NCBI GenBank assembly: GCA_944359705.1
Contig: CALVSZ010000004.1
Coordinates: 1 to 32,636 of the forward strand
Length of the DNA: 32,636 nucleotides
Direction of reading: 5' to 3'
Origin: an uncultured Bacilli bacterium
GTDB lineage: Bacteria; Bacillota_I; Bacilli_A; RF39; UBA660
Shown here: positions 7,668 through 16,001 of the stretch, in pieces
Numbering within the stretch: position 1 is the first letter of the stretch
How the letters are laid out: each line of letters opens with the position of its first letter
Program-made: the position numbers and the translations under genes
Notes under the pieces: model-generated
Database searches by the model: none
The model's input: only the letters and a program-made list of their open reading frames with translations
Told to the model about the DNA's origin: nothing

Positions 7668-8288
7668 TTAATTTAATAACTTATTTAATTGCTCTTGATA
7701 ATCTTGATTATTAGTTATATAAGAGCCTACTACTGCTATATCTATATTACTTATTAACTTAATTGTATCATCATTAATCCCGCCATCTACGGCTAATTTA
7801 ATATTTCTATTTCCTATTAAACTTTTAATATCATTTAATCTAGATATTGTGCTAGGCAAAAATTTTTGACCACCATAACCCGGTTCAACACTCATAACTA
7901 ATATTAAATCAATCTTATCTAAATACCTATTTAATACATTAATGTTTGTATTGGGTTTTATTGCTAATCCTACTTTAAAATTACATTCCTTAACTTTATT
8001 TATAATTGATTCTACATCATCTAATTCTACATGAAATGTAAAATTCTCTATTTTTTCTTCTTTTAATTTATCTAAATAATATATAGGATCATTAACCATA
8101 AAATGAGCATCTATTTTTTTATTACATTTTTTTATCATATTTTTTATTTGTGAAATCGAATAAGATGTATTAGAAACAAAATTACCATCCATAACATCTA
8201 AATGAAAATAGCTAGCATTTGTGGTATTTAATTTTTCTATTGCTTCATCTATATTACTTTCTTTTAATAGAGATACTGATATTTCCAT
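7668..8288 (-). CDS. rpe: Ribulose-phosphate 3-epimerase
   Basis: 206 residues, a TIM barrel that interconverts ribulose 5-phosphate and xylulose 5-phosphate in the pentose phosphate pathway. Motifs in order: FHLDVMDGNFV (metal-binding Asp), DAHFMV, VMSVEPGYGGQKF, AVDGGIN and VVGSYI. It is a little shorter than the usual ~215-220 residues, but both ends are intact. The ATG is 2 bases past the rsgA stop with GGAAG inside rsgA, so the two are cotranscribed, as in B. subtilis. No thiN-like gene follows as it does there. Confidence 0.95.
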   Translation of the reverse strand: MEISVSLLKESNIDEAIEKLNTTNASYFHLDVMDGNFVSNTSYSISQIKNMIKKCNKKIDAHFMVNDPIYYLDKLKEEKIENFTFHVELDDVESIINKVKECNFKVGLAIKPNTNINVLNRYLDKIDLILVMSVEPGYGGQKFLPSTISRLNDIKSLIGNRNIKLAVDGGINDDTIKLISNIDIAVVGSYITNNQDYQEQLNKLLN

Positions 8289-8290
8289 AA

Positions 8291-9124
8291 TTACTTCCTT
8301 TCTATAAAACTTTTATAATTATTATATCTACTAATTAGAATCTCCCCATTTTCTACCTTTCTTTTTACTGCACATCCATCTTCTTTTATATGCATGCAAT
8401 CACGATATTTACATTCACTTAAATTTTCATACATTTCAATCATATTATCTCGTATTGCTATATTAGGGATATCTGATAAATCAATTGCCGAAAATCCTGG
8501 AGTATCTACGACTAAACCACCATCTATATTATATAATTCTACATGTCTAGTAGTATGTTTTCCTCTTCCTAATGCTTTAGATATAGCGTTTGTTTTTAAT
8601 TCTAAACTCTTATCTAACATATTTAATAAAGTGCTTTTGCCTGCTCCTGATTGACCTGTTATAACTGTAAGTTTATCCTTTAACAATTCTTTTATTAATT
8701 TTTTATCCTGATTTGATACAACAGTATATCCTAATGATGAATAATATTTTATATACATATCTATTTCTTTTAATTCAGATTCATTTAATAAATCTAATTT
8801 TGTTAAACATATAATTGGTTTTATATTATTATAGGTTACAATTACTAATAATTTATCTAATAAATTGGTACTAAAATTAGGTTCTTTAACACTAGATACA
8901 ATTATTGCTTGATCAATATTAGCAACACTTGGTCTTATTAACATATTTTTTCTTTTTTTTATTTCTAATATATACTTATTATCAGGATCTATTATAACAT
9001 TGTCTCCTACTAGAGGGGTTATTTTATCATTTCGAAATTTTCCTCTTGGTTTACAAGTATATTCACCATTTTTACATAATACAACATAATCATTACTAAT
9101 ATTTTTAATAATAATTCCTTCCAT
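8291..9124 (-). CDS. rsgA: Ribosome small-subunit maturation GTPase RsgA
   Basis: 277 residues of a circularly permuted GTPase that acts on late 30S assembly. An N-terminal OB-fold is followed by G4 TKLD at 108-111, then G1 GQSGAGKST at 157-165, G3 DTPG at 207-210, and a C-terminal zinc site with C238, C243, H245 and C251. The permuted motif order is diagnostic. The start ATG has only a weak GGTGAT-type ribosome site. It has its own extended -10 promoter immediately upstream, behind the prkC terminator, so it can be expressed apart from prpC-prkC. Confidence 0.96.
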   Translation of the reverse strand: MEGIIIKNISNDYVVLCKNGEYTCKPRGKFRNDKITPLVGDNVIIDPDNKYILEIKKRKNMLIRPSVANIDQAIIVSSVKEPNFSTNLLDKLLVIVTYNNIKPIICLTKLDLLNESELKEIDMYIKYYSSLGYTVVSNQDKKLIKELLKDKLTVITGQSGAGKSTLLNMLDKSLELKTNAISKALGRGKHTTRHVELYNIDGGLVVDTPGFSAIDLSDIPNIAIRDNMIEMYENLSECKYRDCMHIKEDGCAVKRKVENGEILISRYNNYKSFIERK

Positions 9125-9145
9125 TCAATCACCATCACTATACTA

Positions 9146-9154
9146 ATTATAACA
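9146..9154 (-). promoter_or_regulatory. Promoter of rsgA-rpe (extended -10)
   Basis: TGTTATAAT on the minus strand lies between the prkC terminator and the rsgA start, 21 bases before the ATG. Confidence 0.65.
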
Positions 9155-9180
9155 TAAAAAGAGAATTATTACATTCTCTT
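9155..9180 (-). terminator. Terminator after prkC
   Basis: On the minus strand AAGAGAAT and ATTCTCTT form an 8-bp stem around a short AT loop, followed by TTTTTA. The stem overlaps the last bases of the prkC stop codon. The rsgA promoter follows at once. Confidence 0.75.
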
Positions 9181-10936
9181 AATTATTATTATCATCTCCA
9201 CCAGGTAGAAGTCCTCCAATAGGACTATCTTCACTCTCATCAATAGCTACTTTTACTTTTAAAGTCATTCCTTCAATAATAGTATCTCCAGCTGGTCTTC
9301 CTTGACCTATTATCGTCCCTGGTTCGGCTTCAGAACTTGGAACTTCTTCAATATCAAGAGTTAATCCATATTCATCTGCAAATGCTTGAGCATCTTCAAT
9401 TGTCCATTTTTCTAAAACCATATCTGGATATACATCAACAATATCTGGAATATATAATATTACTTTATCTCCTTTTTCTAAAATAGTTTCTTCTTCTTTG
9501 TTAAAAGTTGGCGCTTGATCTATTATCTCACTTTCTTTACCTTTATATTCATCAGGATTTTCAACATATTTTTTTTCTACTGAGACATCTATTCCATACA
9601 TTTCTAGTTTTGTCTTTATTTCAATATAATTTTTGCCAGTAAAGTCTTCTAAAGTATAATATTCTCCTCCAATAGATTCAACTATTGTAACAGTACTTCC
9701 TTTTTTTAATTTAGACCCAGCTTTAGGTGAAGAACTAATTACATGCCCTTCTTCTATTTCACTACTATTTTCTTCTTTTGTTGTATAATTAAGTCCTACT
9801 TTTTCTAATTCAAGAATTGCTTCTTCTACAGTCATATTAGTAATATTAGGAACTCTTACATCTTCTACTTTTCTTCCCATTAGGGCAAAAGCAAATGCTA
9901 AGACTAATCCTAAAATAACAACAATTGTAATTACTAAACCAATTATTATTTTGTTTTTTGACTTATCTTCAATTATAATTTCTTCATTTTCTTCCTTTAA
10001 TTCTTCTTCTGTAGGTTTTTCAACAGTTTTCTTTGGTTTAGGTGGTGGTGTTATCACTTTTGTTTCTTCTAAATCATTTTCAGGATAAGGATATACATAT
10101 TTTTTTTCATTTTCTTTATTCATTGCTTCTTTTAAGTCTTCATTCATTTCTCTTACTGAATCATATCTATTTCTAGGATTTTTAGCACATGCTTTTAAAA
10201 CAATGTTTTCCACACTTTGGGGGATTAATGGGTTTTGTTTTCTAATACTAGGAATTTTTTCTTTCATATGTTTTAGGGCTATTTCAACTGCATTATCTCC
10301 TTTAAAGGGAACTGATCCTGTTAATAATTCATACATTAATATTCCTAGAGAATAAATATCACTTTTAATAGTGGCATTTTTACCATTTGCTTGTTCTGGT
10401 GGTAAATAATGAACCGTTCCCATTACTGAATTTGTTTGTGTAAATTGAGTCGAATTAGTTGCTACTGAAATACCAAAGTCAGTTATTTTAATTGTACCAT
10501 TATCTAAAATCATAATATTTTGTGGTTTTATATCACGATGAATTATATATGACTCATGAGCGTGGGCAATACCATCAGTAAGCTGAGTCATTATATCAAT
10601 TACCTCAGGAAGTGTTAAAGCACCTCTTTTATTCAATAATTGTTTCAAAGTCTTACCTTCAACATATTCCATTACAATATAATATTGGCCATCTTCTTCT
10701 CCTACATCGTATACTTCTACAATATTAGGATGGGATAAATTAGATACTGATAAAGCTTCACGTTGAAATCTCCTAATAAATTTTTCATCTTTAGATAAGT
10801 CTCCCCTTAAAACTTTAATTGCTACTTTTCTATCTAAAATTGTATCATTAGCTAAATATACATTAGCCATACCACCTTCGCCAATTGTTTTTATAATCTC
10901 ATACCTGTCATTAATTTTTTGCCCCTTTGATAACAC
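9179..10936 (-). CDS. prkC: PASTA-domain Ser/Thr protein kinase
   Basis: 585 residues of a membrane kinase that senses peptidoglycan fragments or lipid II outside and phosphorylates proteins inside. The kinase domain has the glycine loop GEGGMANVY at 19-27, the ATP lysine in VAIK (K41), the catalytic loop HRDIKPQN, the DFG and a PEQANG segment. A charged linker leads to one transmembrane helix near 330-355, then three PASTA-like repeats (starting about VRVPNIT, YYTLEDFTG and VDVYPDM), and a glycine- and asparagine-rich tail. The GTG start overlaps the prpC stop (TAGTG), so the kinase is coupled to its phosphatase. The usual count is three or four PASTA units. Confidence 0.96.
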   Translation of the reverse strand: MLSKGQKINDRYEIIKTIGEGGMANVYLANDTILDRKVAIKVLRGDLSKDEKFIRRFQREALSVSNLSHPNIVEVYDVGEEDGQYYIVMEYVEGKTLKQLLNKRGALTLPEVIDIMTQLTDGIAHAHESYIIHRDIKPQNIMILDNGTIKITDFGISVATNSTQFTQTNSVMGTVHYLPPEQANGKNATIKSDIYSLGILMYELLTGSVPFKGDNAVEIALKHMKEKIPSIRKQNPLIPQSVENIVLKACAKNPRNRYDSVREMNEDLKEAMNKENEKKYVYPYPENDLEETKVITPPPKPKKTVEKPTEEELKEENEEIIIEDKSKNKIIIGLVITIVVILGLVLAFAFALMGRKVEDVRVPNITNMTVEEAILELEKVGLNYTTKEENSSEIEEGHVISSSPKAGSKLKKGSTVTIVESIGGEYYTLEDFTGKNYIEIKTKLEMYGIDVSVEKKYVENPDEYKGKESEIIDQAPTFNKEEETILEKGDKVILYIPDIVDVYPDMVLEKWTIEDAQAFADEYGLTLDIEEVPSSEAEPGTIIGQGRPAGDTIIEGMTLKVKVAIDESEDSPIGGLLPGGDDNNN

Positions 10937-11676
10937 TATAAATCACCACTTTCTTTTTTTAAATAAGCAATTGATATATTATCAGTTCCTCCACGGGAAT
11001 TACTCTTTTTTATTAATCTAGCTACTGCTTCTTCAATAGATAACTTACTATTTAAGGTTTTTTCTATTTGTTCATCAGTTAACATATTTGTAAGACCATC
11101 ACTACATAAAAATAATCCTTTAACACTAGTATCAACATCAAATATATCAATTTCGATTGGATTATTAGCTCCTAGTGCCCTCATTAACACATTCTTTCTC
11201 GGATGATACTTAGCTTCTTCTTCCGTTAATTCTCCAGTTGATACTAATAAATTAACTAATGTATGATCTTTAGTTATTTTATGTAGCTTTTCATTTTTCA
11301 TAACATATCCAGAACTATCGCCAATATTTCCAAATAAAATATAATCATTTGTTTTTATAGCTACGACTAAAGTAGTACCCATACCTTTACTTTCGGGATG
11401 CTTACTTGTATAATCAAAAATCATATCGTTAATTTCTACAACAATATTTCTAAGCCATTCAATAGCATTTTCTTTGCTACCAAAAGTTTCTAATTTGTCA
11501 AATTCATCATGTAAATGATCAATAGCGATTTGCGATGCTACTTCACCTGCTCTATGTCCTCCCATACCATCTGCCACTGCTAGTAAAAATTCACTATTAT
11601 TATTATTTAAAATGATAACATTATCTTCATTATGTGTTCTTACCTTTCCTGAATCTGTTAAATAAAACGTTTGCAT
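10936..11676 (-). CDS. prpC: PP2C-family Ser/Thr phosphatase PrpC/Stp
   Basis: 246 residues of a metal-dependent PP2C phosphatase that reverses the action of PrkC. The metal-binding motifs are visible: RTHNEDN near residues 13-19, ADGMGGH near 35-41, GDSSG near 120, CSDGLTN near 190, and GGTDNIS near the end. The start follows AGAGGTGAAG, which lies in the end of rlmN. The stop codon is TAG and overlaps the GTG of prkC by one base. Position between rlmN and prkC is the standard one in Firmicutes. Confidence 0.95.
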   Translation of the reverse strand: MQTFYLTDSGKVRTHNEDNVIILNNNNSEFLLAVADGMGGHRAGEVASQIAIDHLHDEFDKLETFGSKENAIEWLRNIVVEINDMIFDYTSKHPESKGMGTTLVVAIKTNDYILFGNIGDSSGYVMKNEKLHKITKDHTLVNLLVSTGELTEEEAKYHPRKNVLMRALGANNPIEIDIFDVDTSVKGLFLCSDGLTNMLTDEQIEKTLNSKLSIEEAVARLIKKSNSRGGTDNISIAYLKKESGDL

Positions 11677-11679
11677 TTA

Positions 11680-12711
11680 TTACTTCACCTCTTTATTAGA
11701 ATTATTGGCACGTAATTGACCGCACGCAGCGTCAACTTTACTTCCAAATTCTTTTCTTATTGTTACATTTATTTTATTTTTCTTAAGTATATCATAAAAT
11801 TTTAATATTTGTTCATTTTTCGTTCTTTTAAATCCTATGTTTTCAGTTTCATTATAAGGTATTAAATTAACATAACAATTAATCCCATGTAGCAGCTTTG
11901 ATAACTCTAAGGCACATTCATTACTATCATTTACATTTTCTAATAAAATATATTCAAAAGTTACCCTTCTATTTGTTTTTTGAATATATTTTTTTACAGT
12001 ATCTAGTAAAGACTTAATATTATATGCTTTATTAATCATCATTATTTTATCTCTTATTACATCATTTGGAGCATGAAGACTAATTGCTAAATTAACTTGC
12101 CCTTCTTCATTCATAAATTTTTCTATTCCTGGGACTATTCCACAAGTAGAAATAGTAATGTGCCTAGAACCAATATCAATTCCTTTTCCTTCATTTATTA
12201 TTTTTATAAATCTAAGAACGTTATCATAATTGTCAAAAGGTTCGCCTATTCCCATTATAACAACGTGTGATATTCTTGTTTTTATGTCTTCTTCTACTAG
12301 TAAAATTTGTTCTACTATTTCATAACTTTCTAGATTCCTAACTTTTTTTAATCTTCCACTTTCACAAAAAGCACATCCCATATTACAACCAATTTGTGAA
12401 GATACACATATGCTTATTCCATAATCATGATACATAACTACAGATTCAATGTAATTTTTATCTTTTAATTCAAATAAATATTTTTTTACGCCTTTATCTT
12501 CTTGCTTTTTTACTATTTTTAATTTAAAAAAGTCAAAATCTTTTTTCAACATCTCTTTAGTAGTTTTCCCAATATTAGACATTTTATCAATATCTGTTTC
12601 TCTTTTTTTATATAAATAGTCATATATTTGGGTTGCTCTAAATTTTTTATCATTATTACTTATAAAATAGTCTTCAAATTCTTTTAATGTTAAATCATAA
12701 ATATTTCTCAT
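11680..12711 (-). CDS. rlmN: Dual-specificity 23S rRNA/tRNA adenine C2 methyltransferase RlmN
   Basis: 343 residues of a radical SAM enzyme that methylates C2 of A2503 in 23S rRNA and of A37 in some tRNAs (by family). The Fe-S motif CNMGCAFC has C109, C113 and C116. The end has the catalytic cysteine in DAACGQL. I start at the ATG at 12711 because TAGGTG precedes it and an extended -10 (12731-12739) lies inside the longer open frame that runs to 12780; the extra 23 residues would contain the promoter. First gene of rlmN-prpC-prkC. Confidence 0.95.
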   Translation of the reverse strand: MRNIYDLTLKEFEDYFISNNDKKFRATQIYDYLYKKRETDIDKMSNIGKTTKEMLKKDFDFFKLKIVKKQEDKGVKKYLFELKDKNYIESVVMYHDYGISICVSSQIGCNMGCAFCESGRLKKVRNLESYEIVEQILLVEEDIKTRISHVVIMGIGEPFDNYDNVLRFIKIINEGKGIDIGSRHITISTCGIVPGIEKFMNEEGQVNLAISLHAPNDVIRDKIMMINKAYNIKSLLDTVKKYIQKTNRRVTFEYILLENVNDSNECALELSKLLHGINCYVNLIPYNETENIGFKRTKNEQILKFYDILKKNKINVTIRKEFGSKVDAACGQLRANNSNKEVK

Positions 12712-12730
12712 TAGACACCTACTCATGTTA

Positions 12731-12739
12731 ATTATATCA
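12731..12739 (-). promoter_or_regulatory. Promoter of rlmN-prpC-prkC (extended -10)
   Basis: TGATATAAT on the minus strand, 19 bases before the chosen rlmN ATG. It decides against the longer rlmN start. Confidence 0.7.
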
Positions 12740-12796
12740 AAAAAAAAACATAATTTAAATATGTTCTTAATTTTTGACACTTTTGGTGTAAAATAC

Positions 12797-13519
12797 CTAA
12801 CTATATGGAGTTGAAAAACTATTAAAATAATATTCGGGTATTTTTCCTTGAATTAATTTTATAACAACAGGAATAGTATTGTCTATAGTTATTTGTTTAG
12901 TTATAAATGGCATTATTATTCTACAGGTTATAGATATATTAATACCTATTTCTAGTAAAGCATTATTAATTCCATATTCTTTTATATTACTACGTACTCC
13001 ACTTTCTACGTCTCCAATTACTTCTAATTTTACTGGTATCTTAGGACCTAAATTATTTAAATACGCATTATTGAATATGGATCCTAACGGAACTTCATAT
13101 ATAATTCCATTTTCTAAATTATCTTCATTTACATATAAATTATTTAAAAGAGAAATCTGAGTAATATTTCCACTTTCAATACCTTCTAAATTTGTTTGAA
13201 TAGAATTAGTTATATTATTTAACACTGTATTTATTTTTACAGAATCATAATTGATAATATTAATTTCACCATTGTCCTTATTTTCAATATCAAAAAAATT
13301 ATCATTATCCATAGTAGTACTAACTTCTTCATCAACAGCACTATTTATTAAAATAGTAATTATTTTACGAACTTCAGATTCTCCATAAGAAATTAAAATG
13401 GAATTAGTTTTTTTAGCAAATATTTCTATTAAAATAATTACACTTATAATAATAAGTATTAATATAATAATAATTTTAGAGCCATTCTTTTTTTTCTTTT
13501 TTAGTTTTAAACGCATCAT
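12797..13519 (-). CDS. yunB: YunB-like sporulation protein
   Basis: 240 residues with one N-terminal transmembrane helix (IIIILILIIISVIILIEIF) after a lysine run, then an extracytoplasmic domain. The C-terminal half carries the recognisable YunB pattern: VPLGSIFNNAYLNNLGPKIPV, IGDVESGV, YGINNALLEI, and NTIPVVIKLIQGKIPEYY. In B. subtilis yunB is a sigma-E gene needed for normal sporulation. Start choice is uncertain: an ATG at 13534 has no ribosome site, and the ATG at 13519 has GTGAT before it. I see no reliable sigma-E promoter. No other spore gene is in the window, so sporulation in this organism is suggested, not shown. Confidence 0.85.
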   Translation of the reverse strand: MMRLKLKKKKKNGSKIIIILILIIISVIILIEIFAKKTNSILISYGESEVRKIITILINSAVDEEVSTTMDNDNFFDIENKDNGEINIINYDSVKINTVLNNITNSIQTNLEGIESGNITQISLLNNLYVNEDNLENGIIYEVPLGSIFNNAYLNNLGPKIPVKLEVIGDVESGVRSNIKEYGINNALLEIGINISITCRIIMPFITKQITIDNTIPVVIKLIQGKIPEYYFNSFSTPYS

Positions 13520-13573
13520 ATTATCACAATACATTTTATGTTTATTTTATTTTGAATATTTTATAAAACATTG

Positions 13574-13595
13574 ATATTACAACGTGTGGTAGTAT
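13574..13595. promoter_or_regulatory. Possible operator between yunB and the HTH gene
   Basis: ATATTAC, 8 bases, GTAGTAT: an imperfect inverted repeat (one G-T pair) in the divergent intergenic region. A small HTH regulator begins 41 bases away, so autoregulation is possible. Inference only. Confidence 0.3.
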
Positions 13596-13636
13596 ATTTT
13601 TTTTCAATTATTAGATAATATATTTAGGTGGTATAA

Positions 13637-13885
13637 GTGAAACCAGATAGAAAAAATGAGGAATATATATACAAAATAGTAAGCAAAAATATCAAGAAAT
13701 ACCGCAAGTTAAAAGGATTAACACAAGAAGGATTAGCAGATTTAATTCCCTATAGTTATTCAACTGTTATATCTATAGAAGGAAATTACCGAAATAATTT
13801 TTCTTTAGCAGTAGTTAATTCAATAGCAAATGCTCTTGATATTAAAGTATATTTATTGTTTATTGATGAAGATGAAAAAAATTAG
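13637..13885 (+). CDS. Small XRE-family HTH regulator
   Basis: 82 residues with one helix-turn-helix of the Cro/C1 (XRE) type. Residues 17-70 have the pattern IKKYRKLKGLTQEGLADL, PYSYSTVISIEGNYRN and SLAVVNSIANALDI, i.e. the five-helix fold. The GTG start follows AGGTGG by 5 bases. There is no sensor domain, so DNA binding is probably all it does; its target is unknown. It is divergent to yunB and converges on the next gene, and it ends in its own terminator. It could be a phage-like or antitoxin-like regulator, but no toxin gene is adjacent. Stop TAG. Confidence 0.85.
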   Translation: MKPDRKNEEYIYKIVSKNIKKYRKLKGLTQEGLADLIPYSYSTVISIEGNYRNNFSLAVVNSIANALDIKVYLLFIDEDEKN

Positions 13886-13902
13886 CAATTGCTAATTTTT
13901 TT
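13876..13902. terminator. Bidirectional terminator between converging genes
   Basis: AAAATTAGC, AATT, GCTAATTTT: a perfect 11-bp stem with a 4-base loop and T runs on both strands. It overlaps the stop of the HTH gene and also serves the 515-residue protein gene from the other side. Confidence 0.87.
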
Positions 13903-13923
13903 ATTGTATGATTATAATATACC

Positions 13924-15471
13924 TTATTTCTTTTTTATTTTAGGATTTGAAGATCCCATCATAAAACCAAATGCATTTTGTGTTACTCTTAATTTCATGT
14001 CATATTTTTCTTTTATTTTATTTATTTCAGTAATAAAAAATTGCATTTGCATAACAAATAAAGGATTACACAGATCTTCTATTTGTTTAAAATAGTTATC
14101 ATCTACTGGTATATCATCTAATTTTCGATGACATAATTCTATATATGTTGCTTCATAAAATCCATTAATGTTTGCAATATAATCGCTCTTATCATTATCA
14201 TTTAACCATTTAGCTAATACGTGATCAACTCTATTTCCATTCTTTTTTAATATATCATCTACAAAATCTGCAATAGATATTTTATCAATTTCACTACATA
14301 ATTGATATATTAATTGATAATCATCATTTTCTATAACGTATTTACCTAATTTTACAAGTTCATCCCTACTTAGTTTATCTTTATAAAATAACATAAACTT
14401 TTTTAAAAATGCGCTACTTCCTTTAGGAATAACTTCAATAAAATCGCTAGGATTAATATAATCACAAGTAAATAATTTATCAATAGGTTTAAGGTCTTTG
14501 GATACAGTACATATTTCCTTTAAGATAGCTATTTTATCATCAACACTAACATCGTTTTTATCTAAAAAAAGTAATAAAATATTAATATACCATTCATCAA
14601 AAGAAATTAATTTTTCTAAAACTTTTTTCATTTTTTCAAAATCATTTAAATATTGTTTTACATAATTAATTATATAATCATTTTCCCAAAAATAAAGTAT
14701 ATTAGATTCTAAAATAGCAATTTTCAAACGGGTTTCTTCATCAAGTGGTATAAAAACTATATTATTGAATTTTGAGCAAAACTTTTTTACTGCCTTTAAG
14801 TCTAAATTTTGTGTAACAATATTTTCATAAAACTTATAAAATACATTTTTACAAGTATCAATAACTCTATCATAGTCAATTTGATTAAATTTGTGTTCTC
14901 TAATAATTTCAACTACATCTTCATTAATAGATAAAACACCCTTTATAATGAATTTATAATATACCTTATCAATCATTTCTCCTTGTAATTTACCATTTTT
15001 ATAAAGGCACTCAATTAAATAACTTGAAGATGTTATTTTTTTCCCTTTTTCTATATAACTATCTACCACCATATTACTAATGTATTCATCATCTAGTATA
15101 GAATAATTTGAAATAACTGTATTAATACCGCTAAGCATAATTAAAAACTTTGTCATCTTATTAATATTTTCTTTATTTATAGGTATATCCGACAATGATC
15201 CTTCCTTTTTTAGTTTCATTATGTATGAAGACCATATATTGTATTGATACTCAATTTCATCATTCATGCGATCTGGATTATAAGTCCTTAAAAACTCACC
15301 ATCTAATTGTAATAATTCATCTAAAAGTTCTCCAATTTCTTTATTTTTAAAATTTACATATAATTTTGGTGCTTCACCATATACCATATCAGAGGTATCT
15401 GCACTAAATGACAATTGATAAATCAGTTGTTGTCTTAAGTATAAGGTTCTTTCATACTTGTTTTCTTCCAT
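13924..15471 (-). CDS. Unrecognised helical protein, 515 residues
   Basis: I do not recognise this protein. It has no signal peptide or transmembrane helix and is rich in Lys, Asp, Asn and Ile, with long predicted helices throughout, much like an alpha-solenoid or HEAT-type scaffold (inference). Only two cysteines near the middle and two towards the end stand out; no catalytic motif is visible. The C-terminus ends in a lysine run after GFMMGSSNP. The start ATG at 15471 follows GGAGG; a longer frame to 15531 would span the promoter and is rejected. It is monocistronic, between two terminators, with a strong promoter. The ends are intact, so it is not a fragment. Confidence 0.7.
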   Translation of the reverse strand: MEENKYERTLYLRQQLIYQLSFSADTSDMVYGEAPKLYVNFKNKEIGELLDELLQLDGEFLRTYNPDRMNDEIEYQYNIWSSYIMKLKKEGSLSDIPINKENINKMTKFLIMLSGINTVISNYSILDDEYISNMVVDSYIEKGKKITSSSYLIECLYKNGKLQGEMIDKVYYKFIIKGVLSINEDVVEIIREHKFNQIDYDRVIDTCKNVFYKFYENIVTQNLDLKAVKKFCSKFNNIVFIPLDEETRLKIAILESNILYFWENDYIINYVKQYLNDFEKMKKVLEKLISFDEWYINILLLFLDKNDVSVDDKIAILKEICTVSKDLKPIDKLFTCDYINPSDFIEVIPKGSSAFLKKFMLFYKDKLSRDELVKLGKYVIENDDYQLIYQLCSEIDKISIADFVDDILKKNGNRVDHVLAKWLNDNDKSDYIANINGFYEATYIELCHRKLDDIPVDDNYFKQIEDLCNPLFVMQMQFFITEINKIKEKYDMKLRVTQNAFGFMMGSSNPKIKKK

Positions 15472-15499
15472 TAAAATCAATCCTCCCTTTGTTGCCTGT

Positions 15500-15528
15500 A
15501 TTATAGCATAATAATTAAGGGAAGTAAA
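15500..15528 (-). promoter_or_regulatory. Promoter of the 515-residue protein gene
   Basis: TTTACT at 15523-15528 and TGCTATAAT (15500-15508) on the minus strand are spaced 17 bases. This is the most complete promoter in the window. Upstream of it are repeats of GTAGTAGTT. Confidence 0.75.
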
Positions 15529-15529
15529 C

Positions 15530-15554
15530 AACTACTACACATAACTACTACTAC
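15530..15554. repeat. Direct repeats of AACTACTAC next to the -35
   Basis: AACTACTAC at 15530-15538 and AACTACTACTAC at 15543-15554, directly upstream of the -35 of the 515-residue gene. A third, similar copy (AACTACTATA) forms the terminator stem at 15577. May be a regulator binding site or just a triplet run. Confidence 0.6.
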
Positions 15555-15572
15555 ATAACTTCCGAGTTTGGC

Positions 15573-15602
15573 AAAAAACTACTATAATTACATATAGTAG
15601 TT
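15573..15602 (-). terminator. Terminator after the NUDIX gene
   Basis: On the minus strand AACTACTATA and TATAGTAGTT form a perfect 10-bp stem with a 6-base loop, then TTTTTT. The stem overlaps the last codons of the NUDIX gene. Confidence 0.88.
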
Positions 15603-15998
15603 TCTAATTCCATAAGGAATAATTTCATTTTTTAAAGCATCTGCTAAATTACTTCGATCATCATCTCTACTTATCCATTTAAAACTTTCTATTTCTGTAG
15701 ATGTTGTAAGTTCTCCTTCAAGTATTCCTTCATATATAAATAAATGCATATGTATTTGCTTATTAGGAAAAGCTGTATTTACTTCAACAAAATCCATAAC
15801 ATATTTAATTTTATCAACATCAAATATTGCTTTATCTCCTAATTCTTCCTTACATTCTCTAATAATTGCTTGAATAGGACTTTCACCTTTTTCTATATGA
15901 CCTCCTACTATTTGATAAGTAGGTCTAAGTCTTGGCTTATTTATAAGTAATTTTTTATCTTTAAAAAACATTATTCCAACAGTACTTATTATTTCCAT
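15588..15998 (-). CDS. NUDIX hydrolase
   Basis: 136 residues of the NUDIX fold. Residues 33-55 hold a complete NUDIX box, GHIEKGE, seven residues, RECKEELGD, with the metal-binding glutamates. The enzyme would hydrolyse a nucleoside diphosphate linked to something; the substrate (8-oxo-dGTP, ADP-ribose or other) cannot be told. The segment with MHLFIYEGILEGELTTSTEIESFKW is like MutT/8-oxo-dGTP-type proteins. The start has AAAGGTAA before it, inside the end of asnB, so the two are cotranscribed. There is a strong terminator after it. Confidence 0.9.
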   Translation of the reverse strand: MEIISTVGIMFFKDKKLLINKPRLRPTYQIVGGHIEKGESPIQAIIRECKEELGDKAIFDVDKIKYVMDFVEVNTAFPNKQIHMHLFIYEGILEGELTTSTEIESFKWISRDDDRSNLADALKNEIIPYGIRNYYM

Positions 15999-16001
15999 AA
16001 T

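Noticed and set aside
12712-12780. A longer RlmN N-terminus
   Set aside because: The extra codons span the extended -10 promoter at 12731-12739, and the family begins near the later ATG.
12768-12796. Hairpin TTTTGACAC / GTGTAAAA after yunB as a terminator
   Set aside because: The stem needs a bulged base and no T run follows on the yunB strand.
13889-14095. A + strand frame of 68 residues after the HTH gene
   Set aside because: It begins inside the terminator stem and overlaps the 515-residue gene on the other strand; no ribosome site.
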